The notes beneath the pieces are model-generated. The model did not search any database and was not told the DNA's origin. It saw nothing but the letters and a program-made list of their open reading frames with translations. The position numbers and the translations under genes are program-made. Shown here in pieces: positions 16,214-24,600 of a stretch of DNA of 64,000 nucleotides; position 1 is the first letter of the stretch; each line of letters starts with the position of its first letter. This stretch comes from Lachnospiraceae bacterium (GTDB taxonomy: Bacteria > Bacillota > Clostridia > Lachnospirales > Lachnospiraceae), in assembly GCA_017548765.1 (NCBI GenBank), contig JAFYZH010000096.1, positions 1 to 64,000 on the forward strand, in the 5' to 3' direction.

Positions 16214-17404
16214 ATGGAAGAAAACTTTGATCAGGAGGCACGGATGCTGCGTCGCGAACAGCGAAAACGCCGCAAACGTCTCCGCGTCATCAAATATACG
16301 GTAGTTTCCGTTTTGGAAGTAGTACTGCTTATCGCTATGTGCGGCCTGTACTATCTGCGTACGAAACTCGCCGTGGCCAGCGTTTCCGTATTGCCGGAGG
16401 GGCAGAAGGTCCAGACCAATGCCTTTGTTGAGCCGAGTTATCAGGAAACGATCGCAAAGCAGTTCTCGACATTTGCCCTGTTCGGCATCGACAGTTCGGA
16501 GAACCCGGAGAAATCGAAACAGCGTCTGCAACGCGGAAGTAATGCCGACGTTATCATGCTGGCAGTCATTAACAATGAGACGAAAGATGTTAAACTGGTA
16601 TCCATTTTCCGTGATACGTACTTCTATCGTTCGGACGGAAAGTTCGCAAAGATCAACTCCGAGGCGACTCATGCCAGCACTTTCAGTCTAATGCAGATGC
16701 TGAATAAAAACTACGACCTCGACATCGATGGATTTATCGCCGTAGACTGGTCGATCGTAGCAAACCTGGTCAATGACCTCGGCGGCCTGGAACTCGACAT
16801 CAAGGAAAACATGATGACGGTCGAGATCGGCGGTGAGACCGTTCCGTATATCAACGGTTTGATCACACAGATCGTACAGTCGACAGGTATTCCTTCGGTA
16901 CATATCGAAAAAACCGGTCTTCAGCTTTGTGATGGTGTGCAGACCGTCGCATATTGCCGACTTCGTAAGCGCGACTCCGACTTCATGCGTGCACAGCGTC
17001 AGCGTGAGGTCATCTCCAAGATGCTGGTAAAGGCGAAAGCGGCTTCGATCGGAACCCTCGACACCATGGTCGAACACGTTTTCCAGTCGACACTGATCGG
17101 TGCCAGCGAAGGTACTGCGGAAGCGGCCCAGGATATCATCGATTATTTTGTAGGAATGGTTCCGAATATCGGAAAAATACATATCAACGATTCACAAGGC
17201 TTCCCGTTCGCACAGCGTACCGAAATGGGATACATGGGAAACTGTGTCGTTCCCGTAAACCTGGAGCAGAATGTATCCAAACTGCATGAATACCTATATG
17301 GAACGCAGAATTACCAGTGCTCGCAGTTCGTTAAAGATCTGAGCGAGCAGATCCGTGTGAACGGTGGTTTTGATGCTTCGTTCAATTATGTCGGAGTGCA
17401 GTGA
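16214..17404 (+). CDS. LytR-CpsA-Psr (LCP) family glycopolymer ligase
   Basis: 396 residues. Short basic cytoplasmic N-terminus, one membrane helix (about residues 29-50), then an extracytoplasmic LCP domain. The typical blocks are present: NADVIMLAVIN, VSIFRDTYF with the catalytic Arg-Asp, NDLGGLELDI and the YCRLRKRDSDFMRAQRQREV Arg-rich block. LCP enzymes transfer undecaprenyl-linked glycopolymers onto peptidoglycan, so this fits as the final step of the preceding polysaccharide cluster. A GGGGAGGAGAGG site precedes the ATG. Confidence 0.95.
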   Translation: MEENFDQEARMLRREQRKRRKRLRVIKYTVVSVLEVVLLIAMCGLYYLRTKLAVASVSVLPEGQKVQTNAFVEPSYQETIAKQFSTFALFGIDSSENPEKSKQRLQRGSNADVIMLAVINNETKDVKLVSIFRDTYFYRSDGKFAKINSEATHASTFSLMQMLNKNYDLDIDGFIAVDWSIVANLVNDLGGLELDIKENMMTVEIGGETVPYINGLITQIVQSTGIPSVHIEKTGLQLCDGVQTVAYCRLRKRDSDFMRAQRQREVISKMLVKAKAASIGTLDTMVEHVFQSTLIGASEGTAEAAQDIIDYFVGMVPNIGKIHINDSQGFPFAQRTEMGYMGNCVVPVNLEQNVSKLHEYLYGTQNYQCSQFVKDLSEQIRVNGGFDASFNYVGVQ

Positions 17405-17512
17405 TCCTTCATGAAATTGTTAATGTTTCATCACACTTTTTTCACAGTCTCGGCTTATCATTAAGCCATAAGGTGATCGAAAGACAGATCACTGAAAGGA
17501 GAAATAAGGTTT

Positions 17513-19078
17513 ATGGATGATAAAGATTTCTACTTCGGTTTTGACACAGAAGACAAAGATAAGCAGACCGCTGAACCCGAAGCGGTGAAAGAAGCAGAGG
17601 ATACTGTATCGGCCGCAACAGAGCCCGAGGATAAAGAGCAGGAGCAGCCGAAACAGCCGGAGGTCCCGGAGCAGGGCGCGCAGAGAGAGCAAAAGCCGAT
17701 GCCGTCCTATTACGATTATTATCAGGCGGGTTATTACAACAATCCGCAGGCAACCGGTTCCGGTAATGCTTCCGGTTCCGGACGTAAGGGTAATTCCTTT
17801 ATGGGCCCCTTCGTTGCAGTTCTTACCATGTTACTGGTCATCGGAAGCATCTTCGGACTCAGTAAGCTTCTGAACAAAAATGATCCGGACGATTTAGCTG
17901 AATCGACTCTGTCCGGTGAAGTTGCTAAGAATGAGCCCACCGATGCGGCTCCCAATAAAGAGAACACGACGACAGCTCCGACATCCGTTCTGACACGTAG
18001 CGACATCAACACGACTAAGAACGTCAATGCGACACTTCTCGATGTATCGCCGATCGTTGACGAAGTAATGCCCAGTGTCGTTGCCGTAACGAATAAGACG
18101 ATCTACACGACGAGCTTCTCCCGTTACTTCGGTTCGGGTCAGCAGGAGATGAAGGGTGCCGGTTCCGGCGTCATCATCGGTAAGAACGATGACGAGCTCC
18201 TGATCGTTTCCAACGCCCACGTAGTTACCCCTGAGAATTATAACTATGCCAGCGTTACATCGAGCGAGATCTCCGTTAAGTTTGTAAATGATAAAGAGAT
18301 CCCTGCCTATGTTAAAGGCACGGATGAAGAGCGTGACCTGGCAGTCATCGCCGTAAAACTTTCCGATATTGATGAAGAGACCATGAAAGCGATCAAGATC
18401 GCGATGGTCGGTGACTCCGATAAACTGAAGGTGGGCAATGGCGTTATCGCGATCGGTAATGCGATGGGTTATGGCCAGTGCATGACCGTTGGTTATATCA
18501 GCGCATTGAACCGTGATGTCACATTCTCCGATGGATATACACGTTCCTTCCTGCAGACCGATGCAGCGATCAACCCCGGTAACAGCGGTGGTGGATTGTT
18601 CGATATGTACGGCAACCTGATCGGCATCAACTCTGCAAAGGTTTCCGATGAGACCGTTGAAGGCATGGGATATGCGATCCCCATCACGGATGCAGAGGAA
18701 GTTATCAATGATCTTATGAACCGTGCGACCCGCGTGAAGGTCACCGATGAGAATAAGCGTGCGTCTCTCGGAATCAAGTGCTCACAGAATTACCAGTCGC
18801 TGTACGAAGGAAGTGGAGCATTTGTCGAAGAAGTCGTTGAAGACGGCGCGGCAGATAAGGCCGGCATTATGGCTTACGATATCATCACCGCTATCGACGG
18901 TGTGAAGATCACTTCTTGGAATGAGCTTTTGACTGAGATGGCATACCACGAAGGCGGCGAGAAAGTCAAAGTTAAATTCCAGACTTTGACCGTGAGCGGC
19001 GGACGTCGTGCTTATACGGATAAGGAAGTTGAAGTAACTCTTGGTTTCTACAAGGATATGAAAACTTCTGAGGATTGA
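17513..19078 (+). CDS. htrA: HtrA/DegP-family serine protease with PDZ domain
   Basis: 521 residues. An acidic, Gln/Pro-rich cytoplasmic N-terminus of about 90 residues, one membrane helix (about 95-117), a Thr-rich linker, then a trypsin-like domain with the triad H236 (SNAHVV), D275 (ERDLAV) and S358 (NPGNSGGG), then one PDZ domain (about residues 420-510). Membrane-anchored HtrA proteases degrade or refold misfolded exported proteins. It stands alone between the polysaccharide cluster and a strong terminator. The 108-base upstream gap holds two small dyads (around 17453-17468 and 17473-17492), but no convincing promoter was found. Confidence 0.95.
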   Translation: MDDKDFYFGFDTEDKDKQTAEPEAVKEAEDTVSAATEPEDKEQEQPKQPEVPEQGAQREQKPMPSYYDYYQAGYYNNPQATGSGNASGSGRKGNSFMGPFVAVLTMLLVIGSIFGLSKLLNKNDPDDLAESTLSGEVAKNEPTDAAPNKENTTTAPTSVLTRSDINTTKNVNATLLDVSPIVDEVMPSVVAVTNKTIYTTSFSRYFGSGQQEMKGAGSGVIIGKNDDELLIVSNAHVVTPENYNYASVTSSEISVKFVNDKEIPAYVKGTDEERDLAVIAVKLSDIDEETMKAIKIAMVGDSDKLKVGNGVIAIGNAMGYGQCMTVGYISALNRDVTFSDGYTRSFLQTDAAINPGNSGGGLFDMYGNLIGINSAKVSDETVEGMGYAIPITDAEEVINDLMNRATRVKVTDENKRASLGIKCSQNYQSLYEGSGAFVEEVVEDGAADKAGIMAYDIITAIDGVKITSWNELLTEMAYHEGGEKVKVKFQTLTVSGGRRAYTDKEVEVTLGFYKDMKTSED

Positions 19079-19117
19079 TTTGTGAAAAGATCCGCTCCTA
19101 CGGATATTTCAATAAAA

Positions 19118-19145
19118 AGACCCGGCTTCGGCCGGGTCTTTTTTT
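19118..19145 (+). terminator. Rho-independent terminator after htrA
   Basis: Nine-base-pair perfect stem AGACCCGGC/GCCGGGTCT with a TTCG tetraloop, directly followed by a run of seven T. Confidence 0.95.
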
Positions 19146-19212
19146 GTCGCTTTGTCCGGCGGCGCCCCTCCCGAAAACGCCTAACTGTAAGGAAACTGTA
19201 AGATTTACCACC

Positions 19213-19241
19213 TTGTAAAAGAAATATGTGAAGAGTATAAT
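19213..19241 (+). promoter_or_regulatory. Promoter of ABC exporter operon
   Basis: TTGTAA (19213-19218), 17-base spacer, TATAAT (19236-19241); 38 bases before the ATG at 19280. Confidence 0.75.
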
Positions 19242-19279
19242 TTGAATCGTATTTTTAAACAAGAAAGGATGATAAAGGA

Positions 19280-20245
19280 ATGTCACTTGTTGTTACTAAT
19301 CTTTCGAAGAAATATGGCGAGAAGACAGTTGTCGACCATATTTCTTTTTCGTTGGAACATCCCGGTGTGTATGCGTTTTTGGGAACCAACGGCGCAGGTA
19401 AATCCACGTCTTTACGTATGATGCTCGGGATGCTCGCGAAGGACAGCGGAACCGTTACCTGGAAAGGAAAACCCCTCGATACTATGGAGACTAACGTGGG
19501 ATATCTGGCTGAGGAGAGAGGTCTGTATCCGAAGTTTACATTGATGGATCAGCTCCTTTACTTTGCGTCTCTGAAGAACGTTTCGAAGGAAGATGCGAAG
19601 AAGCGCATCGACTACTGGGTAGAGCGTTTGGAACTCACGGAGTATTTCCATCCGCCTGTAGTAGGTAAGAAGAAACCGAAGCCGATGACCGCTGACCAGC
19701 TGTCAAAAGGTAATCAGCAGAAAGTACAGCTTCTGGCTGCATTGATCTCCGATCCGGAACTGCTGATCCTCGACGAGCCGCTTTCCGGTCTGGACCCGGT
19801 AAATATGGACCTGTTTAAGCAGGTGATCCACGAGCAGGTAGATGCCGGTAAGTACATCATCATGTCCAGCCATCAGATGGAAGTCGTAGAAGAGTTCTGT
19901 GAGGACATAACGATCCTGCATCATGGTAAGGCTGTTGTACAGGGTAACCTGAACGAGATAAAGAAGTCCTATGGACGTGTTAATATGTTCGTTAAGACGG
20001 AAGAGCCGATCGATGATCTGATCGAGGCTTCCGGCCTTCGTGTGATCAATAAGACACCGAACGGCATCCAGATCCGTGTTACAGGTCAGGAACAGGCAGA
20101 TGAGTTCCTCGATATGCTTGTTACCGGTAAGGGATCTATCGAGCCCACACGTAAGACGATCGTTCGCTTCGAACTTCGTGAACCGTCGCTGCACGAGATT
20201 TTTGTTGAGAAAGCAGGGGAGAATGTAGAAGATGAAGCACAGTAG
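19280..20245 (+). CDS. ABC transporter ATPase, NatA-like
   Basis: 321 residues. Walker A GTNGAGKST, Q-loop region, signature SKGNQQKV, Walker B LLILDEPLSGLDP and switch His in SSHQ. The C-terminal domain of about 100 residues after the nucleotide-binding domain is typical of the NatA/DrrA type. It works with two separate ABC-2 permeases encoded directly downstream, and overlaps the first by 14 bases. Substrate unknown: in Bacillus the NatAB pair exports Na+, but many relatives handle peptides or drugs. Confidence 0.93.
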   Translation: MSLVVTNLSKKYGEKTVVDHISFSLEHPGVYAFLGTNGAGKSTSLRMMLGMLAKDSGTVTWKGKPLDTMETNVGYLAEERGLYPKFTLMDQLLYFASLKNVSKEDAKKRIDYWVERLELTEYFHPPVVGKKKPKPMTADQLSKGNQQKVQLLAALISDPELLILDEPLSGLDPVNMDLFKQVIHEQVDAGKYIIMSSHQMEVVEEFCEDITILHHGKAVVQGNLNEIKKSYGRVNMFVKTEEPIDDLIEASGLRVINKTPNGIQIRVTGQEQADEFLDMLVTGKGSIEPTRKTIVRFELREPSLHEIFVEKAGENVEDEAQ

Positions 20246-21626
20246 ATTTCACGGAACGGGAAAGGTGTTTAATTTCACATTTTCCCAGATGATGAAAGCG
20301 AAAGGGTTTCGTTTCACATTGATCCTGATGATCTTGTTCTCGGCGTGCTATTACCCGATCTCCCAGTTCTTCTCCCGGCGTGGAGGCGGAGTGAGTGAGG
20401 TCGAGGAGACATCCATCGAAACTCTTTACGTGATCGATGAAAGCGGTCTTTCATTCATGGACTGGTTTGCTTTTGATAAAGCCGGCCTGGATCGTATCGA
20501 GGTCCCGAAGATCGTTTCATCCGATATGACTTATGATGCATTTGTTGAAAAATTAAAAGAGAGCGAAGAGAAGATCGCCTTGCTTCACGTTCATCGTGTG
20601 GCTGACGAGGGCACCTTCTACTACACTCTGGTCCAGGGCGCGAAGACCCCGATCGAAAAGAAAGATCTGGAAGTCCTTCAGAAAGCGATCCAGGGCTCTG
20701 TGTTCACACAGCTGCTGGAGTATATGAAGGTGACCAAGGAGCAGATGACCCTCCTCAACATGGAGATCGATACCGATACAAATTATGTAGAGGTTAAGAC
20801 CATCGGTGAACCTGCCGATGAAAAGACGGATAATAAGGGCGTTAACCAGGATCAGTATACATTTATCATGCTCCTGGTAGTAGTTACGAGTATGCTTATC
20901 TCCATGAGCGGCGAGTATGTTTCCAGTTCGATCGTTATGGAGAAGAGTTCGAAGGTCGTTGAGTACCTGCTCACCAGCATTCGCCCGATCGCTCTTTTGT
21001 TCGGTAAGATCGCAGCGGTATTCCTGGTCACTCTGTTCCAGATCCTGATCATGGTGTTCAGCTATGTTGCCTCTGTCGTTATCTACCATGTAGTTGCAGA
21101 CGGATTTACCGTATCGCAGGCTTTCGAGAAGGTATCTTCCATCATCCCGGTGAATGTGGACATTACGATCAGCCCGCTTAACCTGGTGATCGTGATCTGC
21201 TTCCTGCTCGCAGGTATGCTGTTCTATACACTGATCGTCGGCGTTATCGCTGCTTCGGTTAAGAATGTCGAAGAGATGCAGGAGCGTATGAAGTCTTATA
21301 CATTGCTTCTCTTTGTCGGTATGTTCGGTTCTTTGGGAATTACGATCATGAATATCACAAGCGGTGCGCCTGCGATCCTGGAGAAGATCGCATCTTTCAT
21401 CCCGGTCATCTCCCCGTTCCTGGTACCCGGTTACCTGTGTTCGAACCGTATTTCCATCGGTATTGCACTTATCGGACTTGCGATCCTGTTCGTAAGCGTA
21501 TATTTCCTTCTTTTCTTCGCAGCGAGATGCTACGAATATCTGATCTATTATCAGGGTCAGAAACTGAAACTGAAAGATTACTTAAACATCTTTAAGAATG
21601 AGAAGGGAGGAAATGATAATGCGTAA
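20232..21626 (+). CDS. ABC-2 transporter permease, NatB-like (first of two)
   Basis: 464 residues. One N-terminal helix (about residues 25-43), a large extracytoplasmic domain of about 170 residues, then five or six helices from residue 215 on, with the conserved EKSSKVVEYLLTSIRP segment of the ABC-2/NatB family. It overlaps the ATPase gene by 14 bases and the second permease gene by 8. The presence of two paralogous permeases suggests a heterodimeric membrane part. Confidence 0.9.
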   Translation: MKHSRFHGTGKVFNFTFSQMMKAKGFRFTLILMILFSACYYPISQFFSRRGGGVSEVEETSIETLYVIDESGLSFMDWFAFDKAGLDRIEVPKIVSSDMTYDAFVEKLKESEEKIALLHVHRVADEGTFYYTLVQGAKTPIEKKDLEVLQKAIQGSVFTQLLEYMKVTKEQMTLLNMEIDTDTNYVEVKTIGEPADEKTDNKGVNQDQYTFIMLLVVVTSMLISMSGEYVSSSIVMEKSSKVVEYLLTSIRPIALLFGKIAAVFLVTLFQILIMVFSYVASVVIYHVVADGFTVSQAFEKVSSIIPVNVDITISPLNLVIVICFLLAGMLFYTLIVGVIAASVKNVEEMQERMKSYTLLLFVGMFGSLGITIMNITSGAPAILEKIASFIPVISPFLVPGYLCSNRISIGIALIGLAILFVSVYFLLFFAARCYEYLIYYQGQKLKLKDYLNIFKNEKGGNDNA

Positions 21627-23043
21627 GCGTAATGGTTTATTCAGCGGCTTCGGAAAAGTTTTTTCCTTCACGTTCCGTCATCAGACCGAAGGAAAGGGTT
21701 TCCGGTTCGCGACGTATATCGTGCCGTTCCTTCTGTGCGGTCTGGTAGTATTGATCATGAGCCTGGTTGCCTACAGCAACGCAAAGAAGAACGATCAGGA
21801 ACCGGTCAATATCCAAAAACTGTATGTACTTGATGAGACCCCTTATAATGAGTTCAACGGAATGGTGAGCTTCGCCATCCGTGAGACCGAGCTTAAGGAT
21901 GTGGAGTTTAAATCGATCTCGAATATAACGGTCGATGACTTCATGAAAGAAAACAAAGGAACTCTGTCCGAGGAAAACGGCTGGGGTATCCTGTCCCTTT
22001 CCATTGAGACAAAGCATGCGAACTTCGCCGATGATACGCTCGAAGATCATGATGTCTTGATGGTCCGCCTTACATTGCCCGAGGGATCTGAGGTCAATAA
22101 ATCCACACGTGGTAAGATCCTGAACCTCGGTACCATCGCTGCGAAGAGTGCTACGGCCAGCGCTTCCAAGATCACGGCAGAGCAGTATGTGGTCCTCTCC
22201 GGAAGCCATATGTCGCAGATCATCGAGGCAGGTAAGAAGGAAGATAACGTCATTTTGATGTTGGTTCGTTACGTCGGACCGTTTGTCTTCACCATCGTTA
22301 TGTACGCCATGTTGCTGATGTACTGCATGGGTATGGGTAAGAACCTCGTAGTCGAGAAGTCTTCCAAACTTATGGAGATGCTTCTTACATCGATCTCACC
22401 GGTTGCATTGGTTGCCGGTAAAGTTCTCGCGATCATTTGTGTTGCGTTGTTACAGTTTGCAGTCTGGATCGCGTCGATCGTGATCGGCGTCTTCATCGGA
22501 AACATCGTCGCACAGGGTATCGATCCCACATTTTCAAATCCGGTCACCAAGCTGATCGATCTGTTGATGGAGTACGGACATGTTTCCTTTACCCCGTTCC
22601 AGGTCATTCTGGCACTGCTTTCTCTGGTGTTCTGTTTCGCAGTTTACTGTGTATTTGCGGCTGTGATCGCTTCAACGTGTGCGAAGGCAGAAGAGGTCGC
22701 TCAGAAGCAGGGTGTCCTGAACATTTTCATCATCGCAGGATACTTACTCGCGATCGCTACCTCTGTCAGCAGTTTGAATAGTTCCGAAGTCAGCACGATG
22801 CTCCTCGTGACGGATATCATTCCGTTCTCAGCGGCCTTCCGTTTGCCGGTCGATGTGTTGCTCGGTACGATACCCAACTGGATCGCTTTACTGTCGCTCG
22901 GCCTCGCTATGGCGCTGACTGTAGTGTTTGCGATCCTGGCAGGTAAGGTATATAAGGCTCAGGTATTCCTTTCCGGTAATTCGATCGTTTCCAATGCGAA
23001 GCGCGCACTGTTCGGAAAGAAGAAGGCAAAAGAAACCAAATGA
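21619..23043 (+). CDS. ABC-2 transporter permease, NatB-like (second of two)
   Basis: 474 residues from the ATG at 21619, eight bases after GGGAGG; upstream in-frame ATGs are too close to or before that site. Architecture parallels the preceding gene: N-terminal helix, an extracytoplasmic domain, then about six helices with EKSSKLMEMLLTSISP, matching EKSSKVVEYLLTSIRP in its neighbour. The two permeases are therefore paralogues. Both start their N-terminal regions with a similar GKVFxFTF motif. Terminator follows. Confidence 0.9.
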   Translation: MRKRNGLFSGFGKVFSFTFRHQTEGKGFRFATYIVPFLLCGLVVLIMSLVAYSNAKKNDQEPVNIQKLYVLDETPYNEFNGMVSFAIRETELKDVEFKSISNITVDDFMKENKGTLSEENGWGILSLSIETKHANFADDTLEDHDVLMVRLTLPEGSEVNKSTRGKILNLGTIAAKSATASASKITAEQYVVLSGSHMSQIIEAGKKEDNVILMLVRYVGPFVFTIVMYAMLLMYCMGMGKNLVVEKSSKLMEMLLTSISPVALVAGKVLAIICVALLQFAVWIASIVIGVFIGNIVAQGIDPTFSNPVTKLIDLLMEYGHVSFTPFQVILALLSLVFCFAVYCVFAAVIASTCAKAEEVAQKQGVLNIFIIAGYLLAIATSVSSLNSSEVSTMLLVTDIIPFSAAFRLPVDVLLGTIPNWIALLSLGLAMALTVVFAILAGKVYKAQVFLSGNSIVSNAKRALFGKKKAKETK

Positions 23044-23090
23044 TAATGTCGTAACTGTCACATAAGACAGTACATGACAAACGATAGAAG

Positions 23091-23125
23091 ACGCTCCCGC
23101 CATACCGGCGGGGGCGTTCTTTTTG
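23091..23125 (+). terminator. Rho-independent terminator after ABC exporter
   Basis: Stem ACGCTCCCGCC (23091-23101) with GGCGGGGGCGT (23107-23117), one T-G wobble, loop ATACC, followed by TCTTTTTG. Confidence 0.92.
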
Positions 23126-23183
23126 TTTCGGTAAATGAAAGTGCCGAATGCCCGAAGATCGACTGGTATCGTAAGAAAAGCAC

Positions 23184-23212
23184 TTGCATATTTACATTTT
23201 GATTGCTAAAAT
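23184..23212 (+). promoter_or_regulatory. Promoter of comEA operon
   Basis: TTGCAT (23184-23189), 17-base spacer, TAAAAT (23207-23212) with an extended TGc directly before it; 50 bases before the comEA ATG. Confidence 0.75.
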
Positions 23213-23262
23213 AGAAATGGTATGAACATTTGCCCGGCACTACGCTCTTTTAGGGAGGAGAT

Positions 23263-23874
23263 ATGCCGAAACAATTAGGGAATCGATGGGCAGCTGCTTT
23301 ATTGGGGCTTTGTTTGCTTTGCCTGTCCGGCTGTGATTTTCCGGATCTGTTTTCCGATCCGGAGCCGGAGGAGACGGACTTTGTTTATCAGGCATCGGGC
23401 GAAACGACCCCGCCTGCGGAAACGGAACTTACGACCGAAGGAACGATCTTTGTTTATGTGGTCGGAGAGGTCCTGCATCCGGGCGTTTATGAGCTAAAGC
23501 GGCAGGATCGTCTGGAAGCAGCGATCCGGGCTGCCGGAGGTTTCACCGACGAAGCCGAGCCGGCCAGTGTGAATCTGGCACGTTCGGTCACCGATGGAGA
23601 GCAAGTGGTCGTACTCAGCCGTGAGGCATTTGCCGCCGCGGGCATGAGCTTCGGTCCGGATGGAGCGGCTGTGCCGGGTTTGGTGAATATCAACACGGCG
23701 GACCAAAACGAACTTACAACATTACCGGGGATCGGACAGACCCGGGCGCAGGCCATCATTGCCCACCGGAATAAGCATGGGCCTTTCGAGACGATCGAAG
23801 ATATCATGCAGGTGAGCGGGATCAAACAGGCGGCGTTCGAACAGATCCGGGATCGGATCACGACCGGCAGATAA
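23263..23874 (+). CDS. comEA: ComEA-like DNA-binding competence protein (lipoprotein form)
   Basis: 203 residues. The N-terminus is a lipoprotein signal ending in CLSGC (Cys23 approximately), then a Thr/Glu/Pro-rich linker, an SLBB-type domain (VYVVGEVLHPGVYEL, residues about 63-125), and a C-terminal helix-hairpin-helix domain with VNINTADQNELTTLPGIG (residues about 142-200). ComEA binds double-stranded DNA outside the membrane and hands it to the ComEC channel. A membrane helix is usual in Firmicutes ComEA; here lipid anchoring is predicted. First gene of the set leading to comEC at 27017-29458. Confidence 0.9.
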   Translation: MPKQLGNRWAAALLGLCLLCLSGCDFPDLFSDPEPEETDFVYQASGETTPPAETELTTEGTIFVYVVGEVLHPGVYELKRQDRLEAAIRAAGGFTDEAEPASVNLARSVTDGEQVVVLSREAFAAAGMSFGPDGAAVPGLVNINTADQNELTTLPGIGQTRAQAIIAHRNKHGPFETIEDIMQVSGIKQAAFEQIRDRITTGR

Positions 23875-23886
23875 CAGGAGAAAGAT

Positions 23887-24585
23887 ATGGCTAGGATTTT
23901 GGTGGTGGACGATGAAAAGACCATCGTAAAAGGGTTGAAGTTTTCGCTGGAACAGGAAGGCTATGAGGTCGACTGCGCCTTTGACGGCGAGGAGGCGATC
24001 GCGCTCGCGAAGAAGACCGATTATGACGCGATGCTTCTGGACGTTATGCTTCCGAAGTATAACGGTTATGAGGTGTGCAATATGGTCCGCGAGTTTTCGC
24101 AGGTGCCCATCCTGATGCTGACTGCGAAGAACGACGACATGGATAAGATCATGGGCTTCGAGTATGGCGCCGATGACTACATCACCAAGCCGTTTAATAT
24201 TTTGGAGGTGAAGGCGCGTGTGCGTGCGATCATCCGCCGCGCGAAGAGCACCGAAAAGCAGGATGGTAAGAGTAAGTTCGAACCCGTCGAGAATGCAGAG
24301 GGCATCGTTGTGGACAGCGAGAGCCGCAGAGTCATGATCGACGGCGTCGAGATCAACCTGACTGCCCGTGAATTCGATATTTTGGAGCTGATGGTGAATA
24401 ATCCGAATAAGGTATATTCCCGTGAGAGCCTTTTGCAGATCGTATGGGGCTATGATTATCCCGGCGATGTGCGTACCGTGGATGTGCATGTCCGCCGTCT
24501 GCGTGAGAAGATCGAACCGAACCCCGGTGAGCCGAAGTATGTACAGACCAAATGGGGTATCGGATACTATTACAAGCAGGGCTGA
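23887..24585 (+). CDS. OmpR/PhoB-family response regulator
   Basis: 232 residues. Receiver domain with acidic pocket D8-D9, phosphoacceptor D52 (LLDVMLP), T/K region ending in TKPF, then a winged-helix DNA-binding domain with LTAREFDILELM and RTVDVHVRRLREKIE. It closely resembles the WalR/PhoP group of Firmicutes regulators. It lies 12 bases after comEA and 15 before the kinase gene, so the two-component system is embedded in the competence gene set. The target genes cannot be told from sequence. Confidence 0.95.
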   Translation: MARILVVDDEKTIVKGLKFSLEQEGYEVDCAFDGEEAIALAKKTDYDAMLLDVMLPKYNGYEVCNMVREFSQVPILMLTAKNDDMDKIMGFEYGADDYITKPFNILEVKARVRAIIRRAKSTEKQDGKSKFEPVENAEGIVVDSESRRVMIDGVEINLTAREFDILELMVNNPNKVYSRESLLQIVWGYDYPGDVRTVDVHVRRLREKIEPNPGEPKYVQTKWGIGYYYKQG

Positions 24586-24600
24586 GAAAGAAGCGCATAG

